30,635 nt of DNA from contig JAEYPL010000359.1 in assembly GCA_023410905.1 (NCBI GenBank), positions 1-30,635 of the forward strand, read 5' to 3'. The notes below the pieces were generated by a model. It did no database searches. It was given only the letters and a program-made list of their open reading frames with translations, and was not told the DNA's origin. Positions 8,381 to 15,965 of this stretch are shown here, one piece after another; the stretch's first letter is position 1, and each line of letters begins with the position of its first letter. Source of the stretch: Pseudomonadota bacterium (GTDB lineage: Bacteria > Pseudomonadota > Alphaproteobacteria > Rhizobiales > Hyphomicrobiaceae). Both the position numbers and the translations under genes were made by a program.

Positions 8381-9112
8381 TCAGAAGTACTTCATCAGCT
8401 CGACGTGATCGTTGAGTGGCTCGGGCGCGCCGTCGTAAACCTTCGTTCCGGTCTTCATGATCACGACGCGATCGGCGATCGACAAGCCGGCGCGCACGTT
8501 CTGCTCGACGATCAGGATAGAGACGCCGAACTCCTTGTTGATCTGTGCCACAGCGTTCATGACGCGGTCGACAAGCAGTGGCGCCAAGCCGATCGATGGC
8601 TCGTCCAGAATGATCAGGCGCGGATTGTGCATCAGCGCCATACCGATGGCCAGCATCTGCTGCTGGCCGCCGGACATGGTGCCGGCGATCTGGCTCTGCC
8701 GCTCCTGCAGGATCGGAAACAGCTCGAACACGGTCTTGATGTTCGCCGGTACGCGGCTTTTGTCCGCGAGCGGAAAGGAACCGAGCTCGAGATTGTCGCG
8801 CACCGTCAGGCGGCGAAAGATGCCATGGCCCTGTGGAACGTACGAGATGCCGTCGCGGACGTTGAGCGCCGGCGAGCGGCCGGTGATGTCGCGGCCTTCG
8901 TACAGCACTTTGCCGGTCTTCGGTTGCAACATGCCGAATAGCGCAGCCGCCGTCGTCGTCTTCCCAGCGCCGTTGTGGCCAAGAAAGATCAGCATCTCGC
9001 CCTTGTTGAGATGGAACGAGAGATCGAAGACGACGGCCTTCTTGCCGTAGCCCGCGCCGAGATTCGATGCCTGCAGAATTGCGCCATTCGCGCCGGCGTC
9101 ACCCACCGTCAT
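8381..9112 (-). CDS. livF: LivF-type ABC transporter ATPase
   Basis: A 243-residue ATP-binding subunit of a branched-chain-amino-acid-type (HAAT) importer. Walker A is GHNGAGKTTTAA, the signature is MSGGQQQML and Walker B is LIILDEPSIGLAP. The C-terminus has the LivF-type IADRVVIMKTGTKVYDG. The frame is open further upstream, but the ATG at 9110-9112 overlaps the stop of the fused LivM-LivG gene as ATGA, indicating translational coupling. HAAT importers move branched-chain amino acids, amides, or in many soil alphaproteobacteria aromatic acids and other small carboxylates. Confidence 0.93.
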   Translation of the reverse strand: MTVGDAGANGAILQASNLGAGYGKKAVVFDLSFHLNKGEMLIFLGHNGAGKTTTAAALFGMLQPKTGKVLYEGRDITGRSPALNVRDGISYVPQGHGIFRRLTVRDNLELGSFPLADKSRVPANIKTVFELFPILQERQSQIAGTMSGGQQQMLAIGMALMHNPRLIILDEPSIGLAPLLVDRVMNAVAQINKEFGVSILIVEQNVRAGLSIADRVVIMKTGTKVYDGAPEPLNDHVELMKYF

Positions 9113-10812
9113 GAGAAGTATCTCTCTGCAAGTGCTGGATTGGCGAGAAGCTCCTCGGGTGCGCCCTCGGCGAGTCCGCGACCATCGTCGAGGAAGACGA
9201 CGTGATCGCAAACGCTTCTGATGACATCCAAGTTGTGCTCGATGATGCAGATCGTCTTGCCGTCCGCAGCGAGCTTCCGGATGATCGGGAAGATGCCGCG
9301 CAGCGTGTTGGGATCGAGACCCGAAAGCGGCTCGTCGAACAACAGGACATCGGCGCCGGTCGCCAGCAGACGCGCGATGACCAGCAGCTTCTCTTCGGCG
9401 TAGGACAGATTGTCGGCCGTCTCCTCCGCCTTCCGCTCGAGTCCGACGAACTTGAGGATGTCCATCGCGCGCACGTAGTTCTGCACCTCCTCTCGCGCGA
9501 TGCGCCCGGGCGCTGCGAACACCGAGAGGACGTTATCGCCACTTTGATCGGGCAGCGCGACCATCACGTTCTCGAGCGCCGTCATGCGCGTGAACAGCCG
9601 GAGGTCCTGGAAGGAGCGCGCGACACCGGAGTGGACGATCCGGTGCGGCTTGAGACCGGTGATGTCGCGGCCGTTGTAGAGGATCTTGCCTGACGTCGGC
9701 ACGAGGAACCCGGTCAACAGGTTGAAAGCCGTCGTCTTGCCTGCGCCATTCGGGCCGATGAGGCCGACGACCGTTCCGGCCTTGAGCTGGATCGTGAAGT
9801 CGTTGACCGCGACAATGCCGCCGAAGCGCTTGGCAAGGTTCTGCCCGACGAGCGTAACTGTGCCTTTTGCCGGCCGCGCCGTGCTGGAAGCGGTTATCGG
9901 CGAAGCATCGATCGCCGCCGCGCGCGCCGCGAGCCCCTGCGTCGTTGCCGTATGCCGCTCGGCAAGCAGACCTTCCGGGCGCACGCGCAGAATGACGATC
10001 AGCAGAAGACCGTAGATGAGGGCGCGGGACTTGTCGGCGATGTCCGGCGGCAGATCGACGAATTTCAGCAGCTCCGGCAGCAACACCAGAATGACGGCGC
10101 CGAGCGCGGAGCCCGCCAGATTGCCCATGCCGCCGAGAATGACCATGGCGAGCACGTAGATCGTGGTGTCGACGGTGAAGCTGTCGACGCCGACGAACGT
10201 GATGTAACGCGCGTAGAGCGAACCAGCGACGGCCGCGAGCGCACTGCCGACCACGAACGTCATGACTTTCATGTAGAGGATATTCTTGCCGACGGATTCG
10301 ACCGCGGCCTCATTCTCGCGCATCGCGCGCAGCGCCCGCCCGAAAGGTGAGTTTGCGACGCGCCAGCAGATCCAGAAGCATAGTGCCGCCATCGCGATCG
10401 CTAGCGGCAAGAACTGCGCCGCGGTCGCGAGCTCATAGCCGAAGATTGAGATGCGTCCGATGCCGGTGATGCCGTCGGCGCCGCCCGTCAGCGACTTCAC
10501 GTTATGCAGGAACGCCAGCAGGATCACCTGGAACGCGAGCGTGATGATGACGAGATAGTGCCCGGACGTTCGCAAGGCAGGTAGCGCGATCAGTGCGCCC
10601 ACTGCGGCGGTCAGCACTGCGCCGATCAGAAGCGGTACGGGGAACGGCAGACCGTAGCGTGTACTCAGGATCGCGGTGGTGTACGCACCGATTGCGAAGA
10701 AGCCGGCATGAGCCAGCGCGAACAGGCCCGCGTAGCCGATCAACAGATTGAACGAAGATGCGAGGATGATGAAGATGCTCATCATCACGAGGATATGCGT
10801 GATGTAATCCAT
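9109..10812 (-). CDS. Fused LivM permease-LivG ATPase
   Basis: A 567-residue single-chain protein joining two importer subunits. Residues 1 to about 285 are a LivM permease with eight or more hydrophobic segments (LLIGYAGLFALAHAGFFAIG; VILGGMGNLAGSALGA). After a roughly 30-residue Ala/Thr-rich linker, residues of about 317-567 are a LivG ATPase: Walker A GPNGAGKTTAFN, signature NLSYAEEKLL, Walker B VLLFDEPLSGLD. Fused LivM-LivG proteins are known in Hyphomicrobiales, so this is a lineage feature and not an assembly error. It starts seven bases after the livH stop and overlaps livF by four bases. Confidence 0.94.
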   Translation of the reverse strand: MDYITHILVMMSIFIILASSFNLLIGYAGLFALAHAGFFAIGAYTTAILSTRYGLPFPVPLLIGAVLTAAVGALIALPALRTSGHYLVIITLAFQVILLAFLHNVKSLTGGADGITGIGRISIFGYELATAAQFLPLAIAMAALCFWICWRVANSPFGRALRAMRENEAAVESVGKNILYMKVMTFVVGSALAAVAGSLYARYITFVGVDSFTVDTTIYVLAMVILGGMGNLAGSALGAVILVLLPELLKFVDLPPDIADKSRALIYGLLLIVILRVRPEGLLAERHTATTQGLAARAAAIDASPITASSTARPAKGTVTLVGQNLAKRFGGIVAVNDFTIQLKAGTVVGLIGPNGAGKTTAFNLLTGFLVPTSGKILYNGRDITGLKPHRIVHSGVARSFQDLRLFTRMTALENVMVALPDQSGDNVLSVFAAPGRIAREEVQNYVRAMDILKFVGLERKAEETADNLSYAEEKLLVIARLLATGADVLLFDEPLSGLDPNTLRGIFPIIRKLAADGKTICIIEHNLDVIRSVCDHVVFLDDGRGLAEGAPEELLANPALAERYFS

Positions 10813-10819
10813 GATCGAT

Positions 10820-11695
10820 CTACACGCCCCTGAAGAGCCCGGTGGGCCTGAAGATCAAGACGAGGAAGAGCACCACGAACGAGATAGTCGACTGCCACTC
10901 GGTGGGGATGGCGTACATGCCGATGCTTTCGACGAGGCCGACCAGCAGGCCGCCGAGAACAGCACCCGGCAGCGAGCCGACACCGCCGACGATGACCGCG
11001 ACGAAGGCGATGAACACCGCATTGAAGCCCATGAATGTCGTTGCGCCGTCCTTGGCGAGAATGATTGCGGCTGGTATCGCGGCGATCGCGGACCCGATCG
11101 CGAACACGAGGATCGAAACCTTGACGGTGTCGATGCCGATGATGCGTGCCATCTGCGCATTGTCGGTCATGGCGAGGATGGCCTTGCCGTAGCTCGTCAT
11201 GCGCAGGAGCAGATAAAGCAGAAGGCTCACCACGATCAGCGATACGACCTGCGCGATCTGCAGGCCGCTAACGAAGATCATGTTGCCGCCGACCTCCATG
11301 ATGTAGGTCGGGTTGTCGATGTTCGGGAGCACCTTGGTGTCGCTGCCGACGAGGATGCCGATCAGGTTCTCGAGCAGAATTCCGAGGCCGAGCGAAGCGA
11401 TCATGACGACGAAGATCGGTGCGCTTTTGCGCTCGAACGGACGGTAGAGCAAGACGTAGGTCGCAGCGCCGATCAGGCCGCCGACTGCGATCGCCAGAAG
11501 GCCTGCGGCCGGCAGCGGTAGGCCGAGCAGACTGGCGCCTGCCCACATGGCATAGGCGGAGCACGTGAAAACCGCGCCGAACGCGAAATGGACGATATTG
11601 GTCGTAGCGAATATGAGCCCGAATGCCAAGCCGAGCAGCGCGTAATGGGCGCCGTTGGCTATGCCCTGCACGAGCAGGAGGAGGACCAGTTCCAT
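10820..11695 (-). CDS. livH: LivH-type ABC transporter permease
   Basis: A 291-residue inner-membrane permease of the HAAT family with about eight hydrophobic segments. It has the usual LivH N-terminus (LLVQGIANGAHYALLGLAFG), the FAFGAVF region and the VIVGGVGSLPGAVLGG coupling loop that contacts the ATPases. It pairs with the fused LivM-LivG protein immediately downstream to form the transmembrane channel. It is the second gene of the importer operon, 101 bases after the binding-protein stop, with a stable hairpin between them. Confidence 0.93.
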   Translation of the reverse strand: MELVLLLLVQGIANGAHYALLGLAFGLIFATTNIVHFAFGAVFTCSAYAMWAGASLLGLPLPAAGLLAIAVGGLIGAATYVLLYRPFERKSAPIFVVMIASLGLGILLENLIGILVGSDTKVLPNIDNPTYIMEVGGNMIFVSGLQIAQVVSLIVVSLLLYLLLRMTSYGKAILAMTDNAQMARIIGIDTVKVSILVFAIGSAIAAIPAAIILAKDGATTFMGFNAVFIAFVAVIVGGVGSLPGAVLGGLLVGLVESIGMYAIPTEWQSTISFVVLFLVLIFRPTGLFRGV

Positions 11696-11734
11696 GTACG
11701 GCGGGTTCCGAAGTAGTCGCAGCTAAAGAGAGGC

Positions 11735-11764
11735 AGGCCGGCATCCCATGACGGGAGTCGGCCT
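11735..11764 (-). promoter_or_regulatory. Intercistronic hairpin between binding protein and permease
   Basis: An outer stem AGGCCG/CGGCCT and an inner stem TCCC/GGGA with a five-base loop lie between the substrate-binding-protein stop and the livH start. No T-run follows. Such structures often protect the 3' end of the upstream message, which would raise binding-protein output over the membrane subunits. Confidence 0.5.
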
Positions 11765-11796
11765 TCTCCGGTGTGACGTGAATGGTGGCAGCCGCC

Positions 11797-12963
11797 CTAT
11801 TTCTTGGACAGACTGACGTAGCTGACGAACTGGGCTTTGCCGTTGTCGTCGACCTTGAACAAGCCGATCGGCTTCGTCGCGAGGCCGGTAGCCGGATCGA
11901 AGGTCATTGTCGGACCGTACACGCTCTTGAATGTGGGGTTGTCCCACAGCGCGTTGTGCAGCGCCTCGCCATTCCAGTAGTCGCCGCCCTTGGCACGCGC
12001 GCGGCGGATCAGCTCAGCGATCACATACGTGCCTTCATAGTAATTGCTCGCGTACATGTCCGGCTCCTTGTTGTAAGCGGCCTTGTAGGCTGCCGCGAAC
12101 TTCTGAGACCAGGGGTTCTTGTCCGTCGGGCGGAACTCTTCGAGCATGAACTCGTAGCCGGCGGCGTGCTTGCCTGCGAGCTTATCGTCATCGGGCGTCC
12201 ACTCGATGCCGATGATGGGAACGGTCACGCCGAGTTCACGGAGACGCTTGAGAGCGAGACCGACTTCCGGCTTGAAGACGCCCAGTGCGACGACGTCCGG
12301 TCGCGAGGCGCGGATCTTGGCGACCTGGGTGTCGATGTTCGGTGCGCCTTGGATGACCGATTCCGCCGCCACGATGCTGCGGCCGTCGCCGGTGAATACC
12401 GTCTTGAGGATCTCGTGGACGCTGTCACCAGCCGCGTCCTTCCAGTGCAGCACCGCCATGCGCTTGTAACCGCGCTCCTTGGCAAGCTCGCCGGCTGCTG
12501 CGGCGAGCGCAGACGACAGCGAGCGATTGTGCACCATGTACTTCGACGCCTTGATCAGGTTCGCCGCGACACCACCGCCGTTGATGACGAAGATCTTCTC
12601 GCGATCGGCGATCGGCGCGATTGCAAGCGTCGGTGCTGAGAACGAAGAGAACACCGCTTGCGTGTTATGCAGGCTGAGCAGGCGCTGCATCGCATCGACG
12701 CCCTCTTTCGCGCGGCCGCTCTTGTGATCGTCAATGAAAACCTGGAGCTTGATGCCGTCGACGCCACCAGCGGCGTTGATCTCGTCCACGGCAAGCTTGA
12801 TGCCCTGCGACATGACCTCGCCATAGAACGGCGCCGAGCCCGTCATCGCGAGGATGGCACCGATATTGAAGACCGGCGGGTCCTTCGGCTTGTCGGCGGC
12901 GGTCGCCGGGTTCGCCGCGAGCAGAACGCCCGCCGTAATAAGACTGAGGCTCTTGAGACGCAT
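11797..12963 (-). CDS. Periplasmic substrate-binding protein of HAAT ABC importer
   Basis: A 388-residue periplasmic type I binding protein (LivK/AmiC-like). The N-terminus is a signal peptide with a cleavage site near ANPATA-ADKP. The mature protein begins PVFNIGAILAMTGSAPFYGE and carries LAVDEINAAGGVDG and IKLQVFIDDHKS, hallmarks of this family. The open frame extends to 13086, but the ATG at 12961-12963 is preferred because GGGAGGAG lies just upstream and the signal peptide begins here. It is the first gene of the importer operon. Its upstream region carries palindromes shared with the iclR neighbourhood (see 13018-13058), so it is probably under IclR control. The ligand is unknown; the neighbourhood suggests a catabolic substrate and not an amino acid. 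Confidence 0.93.
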   Translation of the reverse strand: MRLKSLSLITAGVLLAANPATAADKPKDPPVFNIGAILAMTGSAPFYGEVMSQGIKLAVDEINAAGGVDGIKLQVFIDDHKSGRAKEGVDAMQRLLSLHNTQAVFSSFSAPTLAIAPIADREKIFVINGGGVAANLIKASKYMVHNRSLSSALAAAAGELAKERGYKRMAVLHWKDAAGDSVHEILKTVFTGDGRSIVAAESVIQGAPNIDTQVAKIRASRPDVVALGVFKPEVGLALKRLRELGVTVPIIGIEWTPDDDKLAGKHAAGYEFMLEEFRPTDKNPWSQKFAAAYKAAYNKEPDMYASNYYEGTYVIAELIRRARAKGGDYWNGEALHNALWDNPTFKSVYGPTMTFDPATGLATKPIGLFKVDDNGKAQFVSYVSLSKK

Positions 12964-13017
12964 CGGCTTCTCCTCCCGGTTCGACGCCTGCCTCTGATGC
13001 GCAGGCGGTGCGATTTT

Positions 13018-13058
13018 ATTATAAGTCCATTGTATGGACATCTGTCCAACATAAGACC
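13018..13058 (-). promoter_or_regulatory. Importer promoter with two IclR-type operator sites
   Basis: Reading the minus strand, TGGACA (13043-13048) and a perfect TATAAT (13018-13023) are 19 bases apart. The perfect palindrome GTCCAT-N3-ATGGAC (13025-13039) lies entirely in this spacer. A second, imperfect site, GTCCAACATAAGACC, occupies 13044-13058 and covers the -35. It differs at only two positions from the site at 14557-14571. Binding here should block or remodel RNA polymerase contact. Confidence 0.6.
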
Positions 13059-13147
13059 GCCTCGCCTGTTCGCTGTCAAGCTTCAACTATGCAGCCTGGA
13101 ATGCATGGATCGCTGCCGCCGCTGCCGCGGAGCGGTCCCGACGAGAC

Positions 13148-13201
13148 TTGACTGAGCGAGGCAAGAGCGTCCTATAATGGACGAGAGTCCGAAGAATGGA
13201 C
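13148..13201 (+). promoter_or_regulatory. Promoter of the EthD-like gene with two operator sites
   Basis: TTGACT (13148-13153) and a perfect TATAAT (13173-13178) are separated by 19 bases. A 14-base site GTCC-N6-GGAC (13169-13182) covers the -10, and a 15-base site GTCC-N7-GGAC (13187-13201) covers the expected transcription start. The placement suggests repression by the neighbouring IclR protein. Confidence 0.55.
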
Positions 13202-13233
13202 ATTGGAATTTGCCTGATCTGGGAGGATCGATC

Positions 13234-13587
13234 GTGATCAAGATGATTGCTCTGTTGCAGCGCCGCCCCGAGCTCTCGCGTGCTGAATTCGTGCGCCACT
13301 GGCGTGAGACACACGGCCCTCTCGCTCAGGGCATTCCCGGCCTTCGCCGCTACATCCAATCACATCTCGTTTCCGAACGCTCTCGCCCGGATATTCCCGA
13401 CCTGCCGGTCGATGTCGATGGTATTGCGGAACTCTGGTTCGACAGCATCGAGGCGATGGAGAAGGTTCACCACGACGAGCGCATGAAGCGTCTGCTCGCT
13501 GACGGCGCGCTGTTCATCGGCGGCATCAGGACGTTTCTCGTCGAGGAGATCCCGATCATCGATGGAACTCAGGACAAGGATGCGTGA
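13234..13587 (+). CDS. EthD-like dimeric alpha/beta barrel protein
   Basis: A 117-residue protein with the EthD-type opening: MIALLQRRPELSRAEFVRHW, then RETHGPLAQGIPGLRRYIQ. The conserved His-Gly-Pro segment and the ELWFDSIEAMEKV region support the assignment. EthD-like proteins form small ferredoxin-fold dimers next to oxidative or polyketide-type catabolic enzymes; their catalytic role is often undefined. I chose GTG at 13234 because GGGAGG lies seven bases upstream. The in-frame ATG at 13177 falls inside the -10 hexamer and cannot be the start. It is divergent from the importer operon and convergent with iclR, 13 bases apart. Confidence 0.85.
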   Translation: MIKMIALLQRRPELSRAEFVRHWRETHGPLAQGIPGLRRYIQSHLVSERSRPDIPDLPVDVDGIAELWFDSIEAMEKVHHDERMKRLLADGALFIGGIRTFLVEEIPIIDGTQDKDA

Positions 13588-13600
13588 CTGGCGTTGCCGC

Positions 13601-14407
13601 TCAGCCGAACTGGTGGAGCGCCCACGATTGGATGCTGCGCTCGATGGCGTCCGCGGCCCGTCTCAACTCAGGAAGAAAGGTCTTCTTCATCTGCTCGAGC
13701 GGCACGCGCGCAGCGCTGGTGCCGACATTGAGCGCGGCGATCGTGCGGCCACTCGATGCACGCACGGGGACGGCCATCGAGCGGATGCCGATCTCGATTT
13801 CACCATCGATCAGCGCATACTGCTGTTTGCGAACATCCTTGATCTTGGCCCGCAATGTCTTGCGGTCCGCGACCGTGCGCGGCGTGCGTGCTTCGAGTTG
13901 AGCGCCGGACAGCCAGTCCTCGAACTGGCGATCGGTCAGCCCGGCAAGCAGAACGCGACCAAGTGAGGAGCAGTACGCCGGGAGCCGCGACCCGACATCG
14001 AGGCCCGAAGAGAAGATCCGTCGCGTCTCGACGCGCGCGACATAGACGACGTCATAGCCGTCGAGCACGGCAATCGAGGATGATTCGCCGAGTTTCTCGC
14101 TCAGCGCGCGGATGGCTGGCCGGCCCGCTTCCGCGATGCCCGTCGAGGCCAGGTAGGCGCTGGAAAACCGCAAGACCTTCGGCGTCAGCCAGAAGTATTT
14201 TCCGTCGCTTTCGACGTAACCGAGTGTATGCAGCGTCAGAAGAAAGCGGCGCGCGGTCCCTCTCGTGAGGTCCGTGGCACTGGCAACTTCGGTCAATGTC
14301 ATTCGCGTCGGACCACCGCCGAACGCGCCAAGAACATTGAGCCCGCGCTCGACCGCAGTCACGAACTCCGACGGGTCGCGATCACTCTGCTTCGCGGGCT
14401 TGATCAT
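13601..14407 (-). CDS. IclR-family regulator (PcaR/PobR-like)
   Basis: A 268-residue IclR-type regulator. The N-terminal winged helix-turn-helix is at about residues 15-75 (FVTAVERGLNVLGAF, LTEVASATDLTRGTARRFL). The effector-binding domain follows, with YVARVETRRIF, LPAYCSSLGRVLLAGL and DGEIEIGIRSMAVPV. The combination is closest to regulators of aromatic catabolism such as PcaR, PcaU and PobR. The ATG at 14405-14407 follows GGAAGGA. It lies between two gene blocks, each carrying GTCC-N7-GGAC palindromes, and one perfect copy (14461-14475) lies in its own upstream region. I infer it autoregulates and controls the importer, the EthD-like gene and the SnoaL operon. The inducer is unknown. Confidence 0.92.
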   Translation of the reverse strand: MIKPAKQSDRDPSEFVTAVERGLNVLGAFGGGPTRMTLTEVASATDLTRGTARRFLLTLHTLGYVESDGKYFWLTPKVLRFSSAYLASTGIAEAGRPAIRALSEKLGESSSIAVLDGYDVVYVARVETRRIFSSGLDVGSRLPAYCSSLGRVLLAGLTDRQFEDWLSGAQLEARTPRTVADRKTLRAKIKDVRKQQYALIDGEIEIGIRSMAVPVRASSGRTIAALNVGTSAARVPLEQMKKTFLPELRRAADAIERSIQSWALHQFG

Positions 14408-14460
14408 GCATTCCTTCCAATTGCTGACCGCCTCACCGCTATCACGAAAATCTTCGGAGT

Positions 14461-14475
14461 GTCCATCCTATGGAC
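14461..14475. promoter_or_regulatory. Perfect IclR-type operator upstream of iclR
   Basis: GTCCAT-CCT-ATGGAC is a perfect 6-3-6 palindrome 54 bases upstream of the iclR start. Its arms are identical to those of the importer site at 13025-13039; only the three central bases differ. It probably serves iclR autoregulation. Confidence 0.6.
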
Positions 14476-14514
14476 TCGCTTTGGCGACTGCATGGCTGAC
14501 CGGAGGGCGCAACC

Positions 14515-14571
14515 TTGACAGTTTGCGCTCTCTCACGTTTCATTAGCTGGACTAATGTCCGACATAAGGAC
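14515..14571 (+). promoter_or_regulatory. Promoter and operator region of the SnoaL-hydrolase-GST operon
   Basis: TTGACA at 14515-14520 is a good -35 but no matching -10 is obvious at normal spacing. GTCCGACATAAGGAC (14557-14571) is a GTCC-N7-GGAC operator. An overlapping GGAC-TAAT-GTCC (14549-14560) forms a second, inverted-polarity palindrome. The TTG start of the first gene is 34 bases further on. Confidence 0.5.
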
Positions 14572-14604
14572 ATATGCCGATATCGAGGGACGAGGAGCGC
14601 TACA

Positions 14605-15090
14605 TTGAGTTCATCAACCAGTGCAATCGAGGAGCGCCTGAAGCGCCTCGAAGATCGCGCCGAGATCGAACAGCTGCGCGCCGACTATTGCCATCTCCTG
14701 GATGAGAGGCGCTGGCCCGAGTTCGTCGATCTCTTCACACCGGACGGGACATTCAAGGGGCTTGCCGAGGCCAAGGGTCGCGGCGAGCTGCTGACGTTTT
14801 TCGGCAAGACGGTTCCCTCACTCGGGGAGGGATTCTGGCATTTCTGCACCAACGGCACCGTTCACATCGACGGCGATCGAGCGAGTGGCCGGATCTCGAT
14901 GGAGTACCTGTCGGTCAAGAAGGGCGTGTCGTACGTCTCCGCCGGGCACTACGACGATCATCTGGTGCGGATCGACGGGCGCTGGAGATTCCAGTCGCGG
15001 CATTTGACCTTCTACTATTTCGCACCGCTGAAAGAAGGCTTCGTCGGACGCCCAACGCGTATCGACATTCATGGGCGTGCGCTCGACTGA
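14605..15090 (+). CDS. SnoaL-like (NTF2-fold) protein
   Basis: A 161-residue protein with a SnoaL-like NTF2-fold domain: EIEQLRADYCHLLDERRW, then EFVDLFTPDGTF, and a C-terminal RIDGRWRFQSRHLTFYYFAP. This fold covers ester cyclases, isomerases, dehydratases and hydroxylating-dioxygenase small subunits, so the reaction is open. The TTG at 14605 is chosen because GAGGAG lies seven bases upstream. An in-frame ATG at 14515 overlaps the TTGACA element and would add 30 residues unlike the family. It is the first gene of a three-gene plus-strand operon. Confidence 0.85.
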   Translation: MSSSTSAIEERLKRLEDRAEIEQLRADYCHLLDERRWPEFVDLFTPDGTFKGLAEAKGRGELLTFFGKTVPSLGEGFWHFCTNGTVHIDGDRASGRISMEYLSVKKGVSYVSAGHYDDHLVRIDGRWRFQSRHLTFYYFAPLKEGFVGRPTRIDIHGRALD

Positions 15091-15136
15091 GCCGCCTGTA
15101 ACCTGAATATCACGGCTTCAACGATCGGAGCGCCGC

Positions 15137-15922
15137 TTGGACTGGGTAGAAATCAATGGCGCCGGCTTGCGCTACGACCTGCGTCGCGGCCGCGGCACAC
15201 CGCTATTGCTGATCCACGAGATGGGCGGCACGCTCGAAAGCTGGGATCTTGTGCTGCCGTTGATCGAGGCGGATCGCACCATCCTCCGATTCGATTTTCG
15301 TGGCGCGGGACAGTCGACCAAGATTCGCGGCATCGGCAATATCGATCATATGACCGACGATGCTGCGGCACTGCTCGATCTGTGCGGCATCACGGAACCC
15401 GTGGTTGTCGCCGGTGGTGCGGTTGGCGGAGCGATCGCGATCCATTTCGCCACGCGGCACGCGCAACGCGTACGCGGGCTCATGGCACTCGGCCCGGCAA
15501 CGGGTATACCCGCCGAACGGCGGCAACAGGTTCTCGACCATGCCGACAACGTCGAGCGCAACGGCATGCTGAGTGCCGCCGATGCCGAGCTACCGCGATC
15601 CTACCCGGAAGTGCTGCGTGGTGATCGCGCGCGCTTCCAGCGATTCCGCGCTCGATGGCTGGCCAACGACCCGTCGAGCTATGGGGCGACATACCGGATG
15701 CTCGCGGGCTACGACCTGAGTGACGAAGTTGCCGGCCTCGCCGTTCCCTCGCTTTTTCTCGCGGGCAATCACGATCCGCTGCGGCCGCCGTCGATGATCG
15801 AACCGCTGGCGGCGACGGCGTCCGGGTCGACGTTCCGTGCGATCGAGAGCGGCCACTTCATGGCGACACAGACGCCGGAAATCATCGCCGACGAACTCAG
15901 TAAGTTCGTGCGCGCCGTCTAG
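15137..15922 (+). CDS. Alpha/beta-hydrolase-fold protein with Ala at the nucleophile position
   Basis: A 261-residue alpha/beta-hydrolase-fold protein. The oxyanion-loop segment is LLIHEMGGTLESWD and the next strand gives RFDFRGAGQS. The nucleophile elbow reads AGGAVGGAIA, so the residue that is Ser in GxSxG proteins is Ala95. The acid and base of the triad remain as D213 (AGNHDPLRPP) and H240 (ESGHFMAT). Overall it resembles 3-oxoadipate enol-lactonase-type proteins. Loss of the Ser argues against ordinary ester hydrolysis; a decarboxylation, isomerisation, non-covalent C-C cleavage or binding role is possible. The start is TTG at 15137 with GGAG six bases upstream. It lies 46 bases after the SnoaL-like gene and 43 before the GST gene. 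Confidence 0.87.
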   Translation: MDWVEINGAGLRYDLRRGRGTPLLLIHEMGGTLESWDLVLPLIEADRTILRFDFRGAGQSTKIRGIGNIDHMTDDAAALLDLCGITEPVVVAGGAVGGAIAIHFATRHAQRVRGLMALGPATGIPAERRQQVLDHADNVERNGMLSAADAELPRSYPEVLRGDRARFQRFRARWLANDPSSYGATYRMLAGYDLSDEVAGLAVPSLFLAGNHDPLRPPSMIEPLAATASGSTFRAIESGHFMATQTPEIIADELSKFVRAV

Positions 15923-15965
15923 CCTTGAATGAAAGAAGCAGGAAGATCGCGGAGACTGAACCGAA

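Noticed and set aside
13177..13233. Upstream ATG as the start of the EthD-like gene
   Set aside because: The ATG overlaps the TATAAT hexamer of its own promoter. The GTG at 13234 has a good ribosome-binding site and matches the family N-terminus.
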